A stretch of 64,000 nt of DNA from Sneathiella sp. (GCF_002694385.1 NZ_NZMB01000012.1:40778-104777), one strand, 5' to 3'. Shown: positions 1 through 11,881, counted from the stretch's first letter. Made by a program: numbers and translations. Notes: generated by a model not told the origin, from the letters alone.

Positions 1-456
1 TTCGTCAATCTCGGCGCCTATGTGGACAGCGGCACCATGGTCGATACCTGGGTGACTGTCGGTTCCTGCGCGCAGATCGGCAAGAATGTGCATCTTTCCG
101 GCGGCGTCGGCATCGGCGGCGTTCTGGAACCCCTGCAGGCCGATCCGGTCATCATCGAGGATAACTGTTTCATCGGCGCCCGCTCCGAAGTGGTGGAAGG
201 CGTGATTGTCGAGGAAGGCTCCGTCCTGTCCATGGGGGTTTTCATCAGCGCCTCCACCAAGATCATCAACCGTGAAACCGGCGACGTCCATATCGGCCGC
301 GTCCCCGCCTATTCGGTGGTGGTGCCGGGCTCCCTCCCCGGCAAGCCCCTCCCAGATGGAACGCCGGGGCCCAGCCTTTACTGCGCCGTCATCGTCAAGA
401 CCGTGGATGCGCAGACACGCTCCAAAACATCCATCAATGAATTGCTGCGCGATTGA
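1..456 (+). CDS. dapD: 2,3,4,5-tetrahydropyridine-2,6-dicarboxylate N-succinyltransferase, 5'-truncated by window edge
   Basis: Frame open from base 1; left-handed beta-helix hexapeptide repeats and DapD-like C-terminus ([33 protein letters not shown]); dapE lies nearby. Confidence 0.95.
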   Translation, partial: FVNLGAYVDSGTMVDTWVTVGSCAQIGKNVHLSGGVGIGGVLEPLQADPVIIEDNCFIGARSEVVEGVIVEEGSVLSMGVFISASTKIINRETGDVHIGRVPAYSVVVPGSLPGKPLPDGTPGPSLYCAVIVKTVDAQTRSKTSINELLRD

Positions 457-476
457 TCGCCGATCTGTGTGAAGCG

Positions 477-510
477 TGAAAACGGCGGGGTCCTTCCCCG
501 CCGTTTTTTA
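477..510 (+). terminator. Rho-independent terminator after dapD
   Basis: AACGGCGGGG-TCCTT-CCCCGCCGTT followed by T tract and preceded by AAAA (possibly bidirectional). Confidence 0.85.
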
Positions 511-1389
511 TGCGCGCTTGCGGTTTTCGCGATAGATCATGTAAAGGCCGCTTCCGGCAATGATGACAACGCCAAGCCAGACATGCAGGCCCGGAAAATC
601 ACCGAAGATGAGATAGCCAAGCATCACCGCCCAGAAGATTCCGGTATATTCGAAGGGCGTGATCACCCCGACTTCCCCCAGCGCAAATGACTTCACCAGA
701 CAGATATTCCCGGCGAGCGACAGCAGGGCCATTAGCGCGACCAGCGCAACATCCTGAAGCGGTATAGGATGCCAGAAAAAGACGGCCAGACAGGCCGTGG
801 CAATCAATACTCCCAGATTGCTGTAAAAGATGATTGTAAATGTTGTCTCTGTCTTGCTCAGCACCCGTCCGGTCAGCATGACACCGCTATAGCAAAGGCT
901 GGCGCCGATGACCATCAGCGCATCCATCTTGAGCACGCCGCTGGTCGGTTGCATGACGATCAGCACCCCGATAAATCCCAGCATGATCGCACTCCAGCGA
1001 TGAATGCCCACCTTCTCGCCGAACAGGGGCACGGAAAGTGCCGTCATGACAAAGGGTGAGATAAAAAAGATCACCGTCGCGTCCGCAAGCGGCAACTCCT
1101 TCAACGACAGGAAGAAAAGCAACGGGGCGAGGACGCCGAAAACAACCCGGATGCCATGCGTTCCGATTTGTCGCGTACGCAGAATACCCGGCCCGCCACG
1201 CATCATCATCCACACGATCAGCAGCGGTATCAGGACCGCGCCGCGAATTGCCAGCATCTGTGGGACGGAATAATCCGCCTGCACCAGAAACTTGGCAACC
1301 GCATCCATGGAACTCATAAAGAATATCCCGGCGATCATGAACATGATCCCGCGAATATTCCCGGCACTGAACGAAGGGGCGAACGGCAT
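508..1389 (-). CDS. EamA/DMT-family transporter
   Basis: 293 aa, about ten hydrophobic segments, two EamA-like halves. Confidence 0.85.
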   Translation of the reverse strand: MPFAPSFSAGNIRGIMFMIAGIFFMSSMDAVAKFLVQADYSVPQMLAIRGAVLIPLLIVWMMMRGGPGILRTRQIGTHGIRVVFGVLAPLLFFLSLKELPLADATVIFFISPFVMTALSVPLFGEKVGIHRWSAIMLGFIGVLIVMQPTSGVLKMDALMVIGASLCYSGVMLTGRVLSKTETTFTIIFYSNLGVLIATACLAVFFWHPIPLQDVALVALMALLSLAGNICLVKSFALGEVGVITPFEYTGIFWAVMLGYLIFGDFPGLHVWLGVVIIAGSGLYMIYRENRKRA

Positions 1390-1520
1390 GTGATTTCTTT
1401 CTAATCAAACCAGCGAGTATTATCCCGCCTTTCGCCAAAGGGCAATCATGAAGACAAATATGCGCGCGCACCCACCTTTCCCCATTGACCGCACAGCCCG
1501 GCGGGCGGTAAAGGTCATCT

Positions 1521-2699
1521 ATGGACAAGAATACAGAAATTTCCGATGTCGTCGCCCTGACGCAGGCCCTGATGCGCTGCGCAAGTGTCACCCCGGCTGA
1601 CGCAGGTGCCCTTGATGTGTTGCAGGCCGCTCTCGAAGAAATCGGTTTTACCTGCCATCGCCTGACCTTTTCCGAAGCGGGAACGGCGGATGTGGAAAAT
1701 CTCTATGCCCGGTTCGGCACATCCGCTCCCAATTTCTGTTTCGCAGGGCATACGGATGTGGTCCCGGCCGGAGATAAGGACGCCTGGAGCGTCGATCCCT
1801 TTAACGGTACGATCCGGGACGGCATGATTTTGGGCCGCGGCGCTGCGGACATGAAAGCCGCCGTTGCCGCATTTGCCGTTGCGGCAAAGCGTTTTGTCAC
1901 GGAAATCCGCGGAAATTTTAACGGCTCCATCAGTCTGCTGATTACCGGCGATGAGGAAGGCCCGGCCATTAACGGCACCCGTAAGGTGCTGGACTGGATG
2001 TCTGAAAAGGGTGAAGTGATCGATCATTGTATCGTCGGCGAGCCGACCAATCCGTCCGAACTGGGCGAGATGGTCAAAATCGGCCGCCGTGGCTCTTTCA
2101 CCGGATATCTGACAGTTACCGGGACGGAAGGGCATGTCGCCTATCCGCACCTGGCGGACAACCCCGTTCCCCATCTTGCGGCCATGGTGACGGCGCTTGA
2201 TTCTTATGTCCTTGATGAAGGGACCGAGCATTTCCAGCCAAGCAATCTGGAATTCACCACCATTGATGTCGGCAATGCGGCCACCAATGTGATCCCCAGA
2301 ACCGCACAGGCAACATTCAACATCCGTTTCAATACCGAACATACTCTCGACAGTCTGGAAGACACTGTGCGCGATATCCTCGATAAAGTCGCAATCGAAA
2401 GAAACTGCCATTATTCACTGGACTGCCGGAAAAACTCCGCACCCTTCCTGACGCCGGAAGGAGAATTCAGCGCCCTGATTTCGACGGCAATTGAAAAGCG
2501 CCTTGGCATCAAGCCAGTCCTGTCAACCACGGGCGGGACATCGGACGCCCGTTTCATAAAAGACTTCTGCCCCGTGGCCGAATTCGGGCTGATCAGCCAG
2601 ACCATGCATAAGATTGACGAACGGGCGAGCCTTGCCGATATTGAGGCGCTGGCGGATATCTATACAGATATCCTGAAAAGCTATTTCCAGAAACGCTGA
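1521..2699 (+). CDS. dapE: Succinyl-diaminopimelate desuccinylase
   Basis: M20 motifs: FAGHTDVVPAGD, GRGAADMKAAVAAF, ITGDEEGPAINGT. Confidence 0.96.
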   Translation: MDKNTEISDVVALTQALMRCASVTPADAGALDVLQAALEEIGFTCHRLTFSEAGTADVENLYARFGTSAPNFCFAGHTDVVPAGDKDAWSVDPFNGTIRDGMILGRGAADMKAAVAAFAVAAKRFVTEIRGNFNGSISLLITGDEEGPAINGTRKVLDWMSEKGEVIDHCIVGEPTNPSELGEMVKIGRRGSFTGYLTVTGTEGHVAYPHLADNPVPHLAAMVTALDSYVLDEGTEHFQPSNLEFTTIDVGNAATNVIPRTAQATFNIRFNTEHTLDSLEDTVRDILDKVAIERNCHYSLDCRKNSAPFLTPEGEFSALISTAIEKRLGIKPVLSTTGGTSDARFIKDFCPVAEFGLISQTMHKIDERASLADIEALADIYTDILKSYFQKR

Positions 2700-3280
2700 T
2701 GATCAGCCTTCAGGAAATCCGATCATCCCTCACTGGCGCGTTTCTTCTGGCAAAGCGCGCGCCGGATGCCCTTTCCGCCTTTAATCTTTCAACGGACGGG
2801 TTTTATCGCTCCTTTTACGCCATGCTGCTCGCGGCTCCGGTTTTCGCTGTTGAAAATGCGTTCGATTACCGGACATTTGATACCGCAACCCCCTTCGTTC
2901 CCTTCATATTGCTGTTGTGCCTTGCGCTTTGGGTGAGTTGGGGGACCTATCTTTTCGTCATGGGGCTACTGACGCGCTTCATGGGGCTCGGGGCACACTA
3001 TGGCACATTAGCCATTGTCTATAACTGGGTCCAGTTCGGGCTGATCCTGATCTGGCTGCCGGTTACGGTTATTGCCGCCGGTATCCTGCCGCCGGGATTT
3101 GGCAGCCTGCTCAACCTCATCTTTATCATCGCGACATATGCTTATCTCTGGTACATCCTGAAGGTCACGCTGAACACCACCGGGCTGATTGCCGCCGGAT
3201 TTGCCTTTCTTGAATTTCTCGTGGTTGTTCTGGTCCAGTCACTCTTTGCCGGCTGGCTGTTTACCGAACCGCTGCTCTAG
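2699..3280 (+). CDS. Integral membrane protein of unknown function
   Basis: 193 aa, multiple hydrophobic segments; start overlaps the dapE stop. Confidence 0.7.
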   Translation: MISLQEIRSSLTGAFLLAKRAPDALSAFNLSTDGFYRSFYAMLLAAPVFAVENAFDYRTFDTATPFVPFILLLCLALWVSWGTYLFVMGLLTRFMGLGAHYGTLAIVYNWVQFGLILIWLPVTVIAAGILPPGFGSLLNLIFIIATYAYLWYILKVTLNTTGLIAAGFAFLEFLVVVLVQSLFAGWLFTEPLL

Positions 3281-4017
3281 CTGTAATCCACCTGTGTGAG
3301 ATAGAGCCCGTAAGGCGGCGCGTTGGGCCCCGCCCGCTGCCGATCCCGCGCCTCCAATGCCGCCTGAAGATCACCCGCCGTCCACTGCCCTGTGCCGACC
3401 AGCGACAGGCTGCCGACCATGGCCCGCACCTGATTATGCAGAAAGGATTGCGCAGAAGTTCGCACTTCTATCAACTCCCCCGCCCGGGAAACCTCAAGTT
3501 TGTCGAGAGTACGTAAAGGCGAATTCGCCTGACAGGCGGCGGCCCGGAAGGTTGTAAAATCATGCTGCCCAACCAGTACGGACGCCGCCCGCGCCATGGC
3601 CGCGGTATCCAGATCCCGTTTCACATGCCAGGCGAGTCCGGCATCTACAGTCAGCGGAGCCCGGCGATTGATGATGCGATAAAGATAATGCCGGCGGGTC
3701 GCGGAAAAGCGGGCGCTGAAATCCTCATCCACCTCCACACAATCAAGAATGGCGACGGGCGCCGGTTTCAGATGAAAATTAAGGGCATTCATCACTACCT
3801 CCGGCTTGCGGTATGAGGCAAGGGCGAAATTCGCCACCTGCCCCAATGCATGCACGCCTGCATCGGTGCGCCCGGCGCCCTGAATGCGCACTTCTTCCCC
3901 GCAGAAGGCAAAGATTGCCTCTTCGATATGCTGCTGGACGGAGGGTCCATTTTTCTGCCGCTGCCAGCCGACAAGAGCGCGGCCATCATATTCAATGGTG
4001 ACACGGTAAAAGGGCAT
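3277..4017 (-). CDS. truA: tRNA pseudouridine(38-40) synthase
   Basis: [32 protein letters not shown]. Confidence 0.96.
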   Translation of the reverse strand: MPFYRVTIEYDGRALVGWQRQKNGPSVQQHIEEAIFAFCGEEVRIQGAGRTDAGVHALGQVANFALASYRKPEVVMNALNFHLKPAPVAILDCVEVDEDFSARFSATRRHYLYRIINRRAPLTVDAGLAWHVKRDLDTAAMARAASVLVGQHDFTTFRAAACQANSPLRTLDKLEVSRAGELIEVRTSAQSFLHNQVRAMVGSLSLVGTGQWTAGDLQAALEARDRQRAGPNAPPYGLYLTQVDYS

Positions 4018-4940
4018 CAGGCCAGCCTGTCCCCTTTGCGGACGGGACGGCCGTTCAAAAAGGCGGCGGCGCTCATCGGCGCTTTCCCGGCAGGCTGCAA
4101 AGTAATCAGGCGGAGGGCCCCCGCCCCGCAGGCGATGGTGAGTTGATCATCCAGCGCTTCACCGGGTTGCCCGCGCCCTTCAACCGGTTTGGCGGCCAGC
4201 AGCTTGATCCGCTGCCCCTGATATTCAAAGAAAGCCCCAGGGGCCGGGTTAAGACCACGAATATGCCGATCCAGCTCAATCGCGCTGCGCGGCCAGTCGA
4301 TGGCCGCCTCTGCCTTGGTGATTTTCTCCGCATAGGTGACGCCCCGGTCTGACTGCGGCACCGCTTTTAAATCCGGATCACCCAGCCGTTCCAATGTCGA
4401 GAGGAGGAGCGGCACGGCCGCCGCCGCCAGTTCGTCATGCAAACTGCCCGCCGTTGTCTCCTCCGTTATGGGCAGGCGGGTTTCTGCCAGCACGGGCCCG
4501 GTGTCCAGCCCTGCCTCCATCTGCATGACGGCAATGCCGGTCTCAACATCTCCCGCCATGATCGCCCGCTGGATCGGAGCCGCCCCCCGCCAGCGTGGCA
4601 GAAGCGACGCATGCAGATTGAGGCAACCATATTCCGGCGCGTCCAACACCGCTTGCGGCAGGATCAGGCCATAGGCAACCACAATCGCCGCATCGAGGCC
4701 GAGATCCGCAAATTCCTGCTGAACATCGACGGGTTTAAGCGACAAGGGGGTGCGAACGGGAATACCCGCCTCCTCCGCCAGCTTGTGAACGGCAGACGGC
4801 ATCAGCTTCTTGCCCCGGCCCGCCGGGCGCGGCGGCTGGGAATAGACACAGATTACCTCATGCTGAGAGTCTATCAAGGCTTTCAGGATATGAGCCGAAA
4901 AGGCCGGCGTCCCCATAAAGGCAAGTCGCAATCCGGCCAT
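4017..4940 (-). CDS. fmt: Methionyl-tRNA formyltransferase
   Basis: [33 protein letters not shown]. Confidence 0.96.
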   Translation of the reverse strand: MAGLRLAFMGTPAFSAHILKALIDSQHEVICVYSQPPRPAGRGKKLMPSAVHKLAEEAGIPVRTPLSLKPVDVQQEFADLGLDAAIVVAYGLILPQAVLDAPEYGCLNLHASLLPRWRGAAPIQRAIMAGDVETGIAVMQMEAGLDTGPVLAETRLPITEETTAGSLHDELAAAAVPLLLSTLERLGDPDLKAVPQSDRGVTYAEKITKAEAAIDWPRSAIELDRHIRGLNPAPGAFFEYQGQRIKLLAAKPVEGRGQPGEALDDQLTIACGAGALRLITLQPAGKAPMSAAAFLNGRPVRKGDRLA

Positions 4941-4949
4941 GACGCCCCC

Positions 4950-5471
4950 TCAGCTTGCCAGCTTTTTCTGCTTGAGCAGCTTTCGGAGGATCATGTTGCG
5001 TTTCAATGCTGAGAGATGATCAAGAAACAATATACCATCGAGATGGTCCATCTCATGCTGAACACAGGTTGCCAGCAGGCCATCGGCGCGAAGGGTTTGC
5101 ATATTCCCGTCCACATCCAGATAGCTTACCTCCACCTCGGCCGGGCGGACCACATCGGCATAATGTTCGGGAACGGACAGGCAGCCCTCCTCATAGGTCA
5201 CATCATGATCGGACACCCAGGTGATTTCCGGGTTGATCAGGGCCAGCGGCTGCGGCGCCTCATCCTCACGTCCCTTGCCGACGACATCCATGACCAGCAG
5301 GCGCTTCGGCACGCCCACCTGAATGGCGGCGAGGCCGATGCCCGGCGCGGCATACATGGTCTCGAACATATCCTCGACCAGTTTGCGGATCTCCGCATCC
5401 ACCGTTGCAACCGGTTTCGAGATGGTTTTCAGCAACGGGTCAGGCGCTGTATATATAGGCAAAAGGGCCAT
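4950..5471 (-). CDS. def: Peptide deformylase
   Basis: [29 protein letters not shown] motifs. Confidence 0.97.
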   Translation of the reverse strand: MALLPIYTAPDPLLKTISKPVATVDAEIRKLVEDMFETMYAAPGIGLAAIQVGVPKRLLVMDVVGKGREDEAPQPLALINPEITWVSDHDVTYEEGCLSVPEHYADVVRPAEVEVSYLDVDGNMQTLRADGLLATCVQHEMDHLDGILFLDHLSALKRNMILRKLLKQKKLAS

Positions 5472-5555
5472 GGCATTCCATTGGTGATAAGGTTACGGTG
5501 TACATTTGGCGTACAAATGAGTAGGTATTATGCCTATTTGCATTCGTCAAGGCCA

Positions 5556-6737
5556 ATGGTCCCCGGGGAGGAGCCGGTTTTGCAAGAGTTTATCCAGAAA
5601 ATTCAGCCCGAAATGGCCTTGGCTGTTGTTATCGGGCTGCTCTTTATCGTTATTCTGGTTCTGATCTTCCGAATGTCGAAAGCGCAGACGCTTGCGGAAA
5701 GGGCCTCGGCAAACAGTGAAACCCTCAACCGACTCGCTGAAAACCTTCTCAGCCGTCAGGCGCAGCTTGAAGGCCAACTCCGACAGGTTTCCAATGACAC
5801 GGCCACCAGCCGGGCGGAGATCAACCGGACTTTGAGCGAACGGCTGGATTCAGTTTCCAAACGGCTGGGAGACAGCCTGAACCAGTCTGCCGAGAAAACC
5901 GGGCAGAGCCTTTCCGAATTGCAGGCTCGCCTCGCCGTGATCGACAAGGCACAAAACAACCTGACCGAACTGTCCACACAGGTGGTCGGATTGCAGGATA
6001 TTCTCGCCAACAAGCAGGCCCGCGGGGCGTTCGGGGAAATCCAGCTCTATGATCTGGTCAAATCGGCGCTGCCCCCCTCGGCTTACGAGTTTCAGGTGAC
6101 ACTGCCCAATAACAAACGGGCGGACTGCCTGATCAAACTGCCGAACCCGCCGGGACCCATCGTCGTTGATGCGAAATTCCCGCTGGAGAGCTTTCATATG
6201 ATGCGACAGGCGGAAAGCGAGGCTGAAAAAACACAGGCCGCCCGCGCCTTCAGTACGGCCATGATGAAGCATATCGCGGATATCAGCGAGAAATATATTC
6301 TGGAGGGAGAGACGGCGGAATCCGCACTTCTGTTTCTCCCCTCCGAAGCGGTTTATGCGGAGCTGCATGCCGGATTTCCGGCGATCCTTGAAAAATCCTA
6401 TAAATCGCGGGTCTGGATTGTTTCTCCGACAACCTTGATGGCGACGCTCAATACCGTCCGCGCGGTCCTGAAAGACAGCCAGATGCGCGCGCAGGCAGGC
6501 GTCATCCAGAAGGAAATCAGCATCCTGTTGAAAGACATCGAACGGCTGGATGCGCGCGTTGGCAACCTGTCAAAACATTTCGTTCAGGCGGGAAATGATA
6601 TCGAGCAGATTAAGGTTTCGAGCCGCAAAGTCAGCAGCCGCGCCGAGAGGATAGAAGAATTACAGCTTGGCGATGTGGAAGGTGATCTTCTCTCCGCTCC
6701 ACCGGAAGCCCCGCGTCAGATGGAACGGGAGTCCTAA
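5556..6737 (+). CDS. rmuC: DNA recombination protein RmuC
   Basis: N-terminal TM, coiled coil, RmuC domain ([27 protein letters not shown]). Listed ORF start at 5016 is antisense to def; ATG at 5556 fits better. Confidence 0.92.
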   Translation: MVPGEEPVLQEFIQKIQPEMALAVVIGLLFIVILVLIFRMSKAQTLAERASANSETLNRLAENLLSRQAQLEGQLRQVSNDTATSRAEINRTLSERLDSVSKRLGDSLNQSAEKTGQSLSELQARLAVIDKAQNNLTELSTQVVGLQDILANKQARGAFGEIQLYDLVKSALPPSAYEFQVTLPNNKRADCLIKLPNPPGPIVVDAKFPLESFHMMRQAESEAEKTQAARAFSTAMMKHIADISEKYILEGETAESALLFLPSEAVYAELHAGFPAILEKSYKSRVWIVSPTTLMATLNTVRAVLKDSQMRAQAGVIQKEISILLKDIERLDARVGNLSKHFVQAGNDIEQIKVSSRKVSSRAERIEELQLGDVEGDLLSAPPEAPRQMERES

Positions 6738-7330
6738 CTCATGGAGCGGCGTGATTTCAGCGCCGCCGACAGCGTACCGTCATCAAGATAGTCAAGCTCC
6801 CCGCCGACGGGCACCCCATGGGCAAGACGGGTAATCTGCACATTTAAATCGGCGAGCCGGTCCGACAGATAATGCGCGGTTGTCTGCCCCTCCACGGTTG
6901 CATTCAGCGCAAGGATAACCTCCGATATCCCGCCTTCCTTCACACGATGGACCAGGGATTCAATATTCAGTTCCTCTGGCCCGATCCCGTCAAGCGCCGA
7001 CAATGTGCCCCCCAGCACATGATAACATCCTTTGAATGCGGCGGAACGTTCCAGCGCCCAGAGGTCCGACACATCCTCGACAATGCAGAGCAACCCCCTC
7101 TCCCGCTCCTCATTCCGGCAAATGCCGCATGGGTCTGTCACGTCAAGATTGCCGCAGGTCTGGCAGATTCTCACCTTGTCGGCCGCCGCCTGCATCGCCG
7201 TTGCCAGCGGCGTCAGAAGGGTTTCCCGGCGGCTGATCAGATGCAGGGTTGCCCGCCGGGCCGAGCGGGGGCCAAGCCCCGGCAGACGGGAGAGAAGCTG
7301 GATCAGCAGATCAATTTCGGACTGGCTCAT
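6734..7330 (-). CDS. recR: Recombination protein RecR
   Basis: [20 protein letters not shown]-x2-C zinc motif, Toprim ([13 protein letters not shown]). Confidence 0.96.
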   Translation of the reverse strand: MSQSEIDLLIQLLSRLPGLGPRSARRATLHLISRRETLLTPLATAMQAAADKVRICQTCGNLDVTDPCGICRNEERERGLLCIVEDVSDLWALERSAAFKGCYHVLGGTLSALDGIGPEELNIESLVHRVKEGGISEVILALNATVEGQTTAHYLSDRLADLNVQITRLAHGVPVGGELDYLDDGTLSAALKSRRSMS

Positions 7331-7355
7331 TGAAGGGCTATAACGTTCTGACGTT

Positions 7356-7679
7356 TCAGAAAGGCATCTGCATTCCGGGGGGAAGCTGCAATCCGCCGGT
7401 CATTTCCTTCATTTTTTCGGCTGTGTAGGAATCCACCTTGCTGCGCGCATCGGCATGGGCGGCGACAATCAGGTCTTCCATCACTTCCTTGTCTTCCGGA
7501 TCGACCAGCGACGTATCTACCTTCAATTTGCGCATTTCGCCCTTGCAGTTCAGTGTGACCTTGACCATTCCGGCACCAGAGACCCCCGTCACTTCATGAC
7601 TTTCCAGTTCGGCCTGCATTTCGGCCATCTTGGCCTGCATTTCTTTGGCTTGCTTCATCAGGTTGCCAAGGTTTTTCAT
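7356..7679 (-). CDS. YbaB/EbfC family nucleoid-associated protein
   Basis: 107 aa; [22 protein letters not shown]; located between dnaX and recR. Confidence 0.95.
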   Translation of the reverse strand: MKNLGNLMKQAKEMQAKMAEMQAELESHEVTGVSGAGMVKVTLNCKGEMRKLKVDTSLVDPEDKEVMEDLIVAAHADARSKVDSYTAEKMKEMTGGLQLPPGMQMPF

Positions 7680-9550
7680 TCGAAAATATCTCCGTCATCA
7701 ATGTCATCTTCACCGGATATGTCATCGGGAAGCATACTGTCAAGAGAAGGGCCAAGATGCCGGACCTCCCGGATCATGGCTGCCGGAAAATGCGACTTGA
7801 TATTCCGCACGACCGGATGGGCCTCCAGCGCTGCAATTTCAGCCGCCCTGTCACTCTGGCGTTTTTCCGCAACCGTTTCCGCCCCTTCGGCATGGGCGGT
7901 CATGCGAACATCCCAGAGTTCCCCGGTAATCTCTCTGAGGCGCCGGCCAAGCCGACTGGCAAGGTCCGGCTGGGCTCCCGGCGCCGGGCTGAATTCAATC
8001 ACGCCCTGCTCAAAGGAAACAGGCCGGGCAAAATTCAGAACCTCGGCTTTCAGCTTGATATCCTGCCGGTCGATCAGCAAATTGACCACATCCTCCATGG
8101 ACTGCAGCGGCGCTTTGACGGCTTCCGGCTCGCTTTCGGCAACCTCGGTCTTCGACTCTCTATCAGCCTCCGCCTCTCGCCGGATGTCCGGCTGAGGATC
8201 GTTATTGGCGACAAGTGACAGATGTGCCCGCGCCTCTCTGCCCGACTCGGGCGCGGCCTCTGCCCGTGACAGGGCCACAGCAGTAGCGCGGGATGCCGTT
8301 GCGCCATAACCCGCCGTGCTGCCGCGAGCCCCGGAAGGCGTGCCGCCATTGACGGTCGGTTGAGCGGACGCCGATGCCGCCGGATTATCGGCAAGCTGAC
8401 GCGCCATGTCGCCGGGCGTCGGCAGGTCGCTGACATAGGCCATGCGGACAAGCAGCATTTCCGCCGCGGCAAGCGGCATAGGTGCATGGCTGACTTCCTC
8501 CAGCCCCTTCAGAAGCATCTGCCAGCTGCGGGCGAGCACGGGCATGGAGAGTTTCGCGGCCAGTTCCTCTCCGCGCCTGACCTCTCCCCCCGCCAAGGCG
8601 ATATTGGTCGCGGCTTCGGGCGTGACTTTCATCGAGGTCAGCCAATGCGTCAGTTCCAGCAGGTCCTGAATAATGACAATCGGATCGGCGCCGCTGTCAT
8701 ACTGCCCGCGCAATACCGCCAGCGCTTCCTTGATATTGCCTTCCATCAGGAGCGTGAAAAGATCAAGGATGCGGGTCCGGTCGGCAAGCCCGAGCATGTC
8801 GCGCACCTGAAGAGCCGTTACCGCACCATCCCCATGGGCAATAGCCTGATCGAGAAGGGACAGTCCGTCCCGCACTGAGCCGCCTGCCGCGCGGGCGATA
8901 AGCGCCAGCGCATCAGGCTCAACCTGTGCCTGTTCTTTCTCGGCGATTGTCGAGAAATAAGCAGCAAGTGTCTCCCCATCGACGCGCTTGAGATCAAACC
9001 GCTGGCAGCGGGAGAGAACGGTCACCGGAATCTTGCGGATTTCCGTTGTTGCGAAGATGAACTTCACATGCTCCGGCGGTTCTTCCAGTGTTTTCAAAAG
9101 GGCATTGAACGCATTGCGCGAGAGCATATGCACTTCGTCAATGATATATATCTTGAAACGCGCGCTGGTCGGAAGATAGCGCACCCCGTCTATCAGTTCC
9201 CGGATATCATCAACGCCTGTGCGGCTCGCCGCGTCCATCTCCAGCACATCCTGATGCCGGTCTTCGGATATCGCGATGCAATTGGCGCAAACACCGCAGG
9301 GAGACACCGTCGGGCCGCCATCCCCATCAGGACCGATACAGTTCAGACCGCGGGCAATAATGCGCGCCGTCGTTGTCTTGCCGATCCCCCGCGTTCCCGT
9401 CAGGATAAAGGCATGGGCCAGCCGCCCCGTTTCCAGCGCATTGGAAAGGGTTCGCACCATTGCCTCATGGCCGATCAGCTCATCGAAATTTTTAGGGCGG
9501 TACTTCCGGGCAAGAACCCGGTAGGGAGTATTGGCTTGATCCATCGACAT
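7676..9550 (-). CDS. dnaX: DNA polymerase III subunit gamma/tau
   Basis: YRVLARKYRPKNFDELIGHE, Walker A GTRGIGKTTTARI, Cys4 zinc module. Confidence 0.96.
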   Translation of the reverse strand: MSMDQANTPYRVLARKYRPKNFDELIGHEAMVRTLSNALETGRLAHAFILTGTRGIGKTTTARIIARGLNCIGPDGDGGPTVSPCGVCANCIAISEDRHQDVLEMDAASRTGVDDIRELIDGVRYLPTSARFKIYIIDEVHMLSRNAFNALLKTLEEPPEHVKFIFATTEIRKIPVTVLSRCQRFDLKRVDGETLAAYFSTIAEKEQAQVEPDALALIARAAGGSVRDGLSLLDQAIAHGDGAVTALQVRDMLGLADRTRILDLFTLLMEGNIKEALAVLRGQYDSGADPIVIIQDLLELTHWLTSMKVTPEAATNIALAGGEVRRGEELAAKLSMPVLARSWQMLLKGLEEVSHAPMPLAAAEMLLVRMAYVSDLPTPGDMARQLADNPAASASAQPTVNGGTPSGARGSTAGYGATASRATAVALSRAEAAPESGREARAHLSLVANNDPQPDIRREAEADRESKTEVAESEPEAVKAPLQSMEDVVNLLIDRQDIKLKAEVLNFARPVSFEQGVIEFSPAPGAQPDLASRLGRRLREITGELWDVRMTAHAEGAETVAEKRQSDRAAEIAALEAHPVVRNIKSHFPAAMIREVRHLGPSLDSMLPDDISGEDDIDDGDIFE

Positions 9551-9640
9551 GGCCGGATCATAGCAGAAAACTTTTATCCAGCGCCAGCCAAAGCGGCGCT
9601 AATTTCAGCGTTAAGCTCATATTTTGGGAAATAGGAAGAA

Positions 9641-9728
9641 GACTGGCAACAACCCGCACCGAAACTCGTTACGGCTGCTTCCTTCCGGATCTGACCGGGT
9701 TGGCGAGAGGCACGCCCATCGCCAGCCT
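9641..9728 (-). ncRNA. ffs: Signal recognition particle 4.5S RNA (small bacterial type)
   Basis: Minus strand contains GGTCAGATCCGGAAGGAAGCAGCC, the conserved SRP domain IV hairpin; ends GGCTGGC/GCCAGTC pair; next to dnaX. Confidence 0.92.
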
Positions 9729-9875
9729 TCCATCGCCTATATCATGCAGTTAGGCGAGAGAAGCAAGCCCTTTTCGTGATTTTTTTCATCCCGCGCCGCC
9801 CGCCTCGCAATTTTTTAACGGCTGGGCAATGTCTTGGAGATTGCGGGGCGCAAAAGTTTATGACAATCTGCATTC

Positions 9876-10808
9876 ATGAATAAGCCGATTGTCTTTGGCG
9901 GTGGAAATCTCGACCGCGCGTCACATGTCCGGAACGATCCGGACTGGATAGAACAAAAAATAAAAGATCCGAATAGCCGGTTTCTTCCGTTGCATCAGTT
10001 GAAAGCTCTTATCAACCTTCGGGGGATGGCGGCGATTGACTGGCGTCCGGAGGCGGACGTCCGCGAATTTATAGAGAATCGCGCGGAAATGGTTTTCCTT
10101 GGCATCGATGACGGCGACACCTGTCATTTCGCCATTGATGTCTCGGCAATGGAAAACCCGCGGCAGCCCCCCAACCCGGAATGGGGAAAGTTCATTGATG
10201 TGCGCTCAGTCGCGCCGCAGCTAAGCCCTGGGGAAGCGGGCGCGCTGGCCCAGGCCAGATCCATGATCGACTGGCATAACCGGCATGGCTTTTGCGCCGT
10301 ATGCGGCGCCTCCACCCGGTCGCAGGAAGCGGGCTATTCACGCATTTGCCAGGATCCCGACTGCAAGGCATCGCATTTCCCCCGCACGGATCCGGTCGCC
10401 ATCATGATGGTCACCCGCGGCGATAAATGCCTGATGGGCCGGGGAGCGAACTTCCCGCCCGGCTTTTTTTCCTGCCTTGCCGGTTTTATCGAGCCCGGAG
10501 AGACCATCGAACAGGCCGTTGCCCGCGAAGTTTTCGAAGAATCCGGCATTCGGGTTAAAAATGTCCGTTATCACCAGAGTCAGCCCTGGCCCTTCCCCTC
10601 CTCCCTCATGATCGGCTGTTTCGCCGAGGCAATGAATGAGGATATCGTGATTGACCGGACAGAACTCGCCGATGCCGATTGGTTCAGCAAGGACGATGTC
10701 AGGATGATGATGCAGCAAAGCGGCAAGCCGAGCGGCCTTCGCATGGGCGGCCCCATAGCCCTTGCCCATCAGCTTGCAAAATCCTGGGTGGAAGACGCCG
10801 CGGACTAA
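9876..10808 (+). CDS. nudC: NADH pyrophosphatase (NAD-capping hydrolase)
   Basis: Zn motif (CAVCGASTRSQEAGYSRIC) and Nudix box (GFIEPGETIEQAVAREVFEESGI). Confidence 0.94.
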   Translation: MNKPIVFGGGNLDRASHVRNDPDWIEQKIKDPNSRFLPLHQLKALINLRGMAAIDWRPEADVREFIENRAEMVFLGIDDGDTCHFAIDVSAMENPRQPPNPEWGKFIDVRSVAPQLSPGEAGALAQARSMIDWHNRHGFCAVCGASTRSQEAGYSRICQDPDCKASHFPRTDPVAIMMVTRGDKCLMGRGANFPPGFFSCLAGFIEPGETIEQAVAREVFEESGIRVKNVRYHQSQPWPFPSSLMIGCFAEAMNEDIVIDRTELADADWFSKDDVRMMMQQSGKPSGLRMGGPIALAHQLAKSWVEDAAD

Positions 10809-11662
10809 CCAGTCGCGAGCAGCACCATACCCATCAGGATAAGCCCCGCCCAGATCATCCTGTCGCGGAATCGCCCCTCTTTCAGGATCAAGGTGCCCAG
10901 CATAACGGTAAGCAGCACGCTGATCTCGCGCGCGGGCGCCGCATAAACCAGCGGTGTCAGCGTTACTGCAATCAGAAACAGGATATAGGCCAGCGAATTC
11001 AGAAGGGCGATCACTATCACGGATCCTTTATGATCCCGCCAGAGCCCGGTGACGCGGGTCTTGTGCAGGGCGGCATAGGGAGCCAGCGCAACACTGCGCA
11101 CAATGGCGGAGGCATAATCGACAATTACTGGTGAAATCATCAGGGCCGTGACCGCATAGGCATCCCATGCCGTATAGCTGCCGATCAGAACGCCCGTCGC
11201 CAGCCCGAACAGAAGCGATGCCCTGAGGTTCGTCGCGCCCCCCCTGAAACCGCCGGTTAGAAAAAACACACCGATGATGATGGCCAAGCCTCCCATCAGA
11301 ATCTGCGTGGTCATATGCTCGCCCAGGATCAGAACGGCGAATGTTATGGACAACAGCGGACCGGATGCGCGCGCCGTTGGATAGACAACCGACAGATCCC
11401 CATGTCTGTATCCCTGCTGCAACAGCAGGAAATAGGCGAGATGGAGAAATCCGCTGCCCCCAAGAAACAGGAACTCAATCCAGCCAAATTCCGGGCGCTC
11501 AATAACTATAACCGCGAGCACCAGCGGCAGATAAAGAAAGGACGTAACGAAGGAAAAGAGCCAGACCAGCTCCGGCCCGCCATTCAGTTTTTTAATCAGG
11601 AAGTTCCAGGTCGCATGGCAACCGGCGGCAGCAAGAATCAGAAAGATAGCGGCAAAATCCAT
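10805..11662 (-). CDS. EamA/DMT-family transporter
   Basis: 285 aa, multi-TM, EamA-like repeats. Confidence 0.83.
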   Translation of the reverse strand: MDFAAIFLILAAAGCHATWNFLIKKLNGGPELVWLFSFVTSFLYLPLVLAVIVIERPEFGWIEFLFLGGSGFLHLAYFLLLQQGYRHGDLSVVYPTARASGPLLSITFAVLILGEHMTTQILMGGLAIIIGVFFLTGGFRGGATNLRASLLFGLATGVLIGSYTAWDAYAVTALMISPVIVDYASAIVRSVALAPYAALHKTRVTGLWRDHKGSVIVIALLNSLAYILFLIAVTLTPLVYAAPAREISVLLTVMLGTLILKEGRFRDRMIWAGLILMGMVLLATG

Positions 11663-11881
11663 AGAGACACCTCAATCGACAAGGTTAAAGGCGCGCAAAA
11701 GCACACCCCTCTATCCCCCCTAGCCTTTTATTCTTTAAGGTGTCTGCCGCTCTCGGCTTTACATGACGCTCGGTCCGAACCCGCAGGCGGTGGAACCCTA
11801 GTCACACATAGATAGGTTCTTTTCTGATAGCATAAGACCGCGTCAGGGGAAAGACTGTTTCCTCCCGCCGCGTCCGATGTC

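Noticed and set aside
1515-2411. 298-aa minus-strand ORF
   Set aside because: Antisense to dapE; no recognisable domain
5016-5555. N-terminal extension of the rmuC ORF
   Set aside because: Antisense to def; RmuC starts with its TM segment at ATG 5556
9630-9740. Possible coding or tRNA-like element
   Set aside because: Explained by the SRP RNA conserved hairpin on the minus strand
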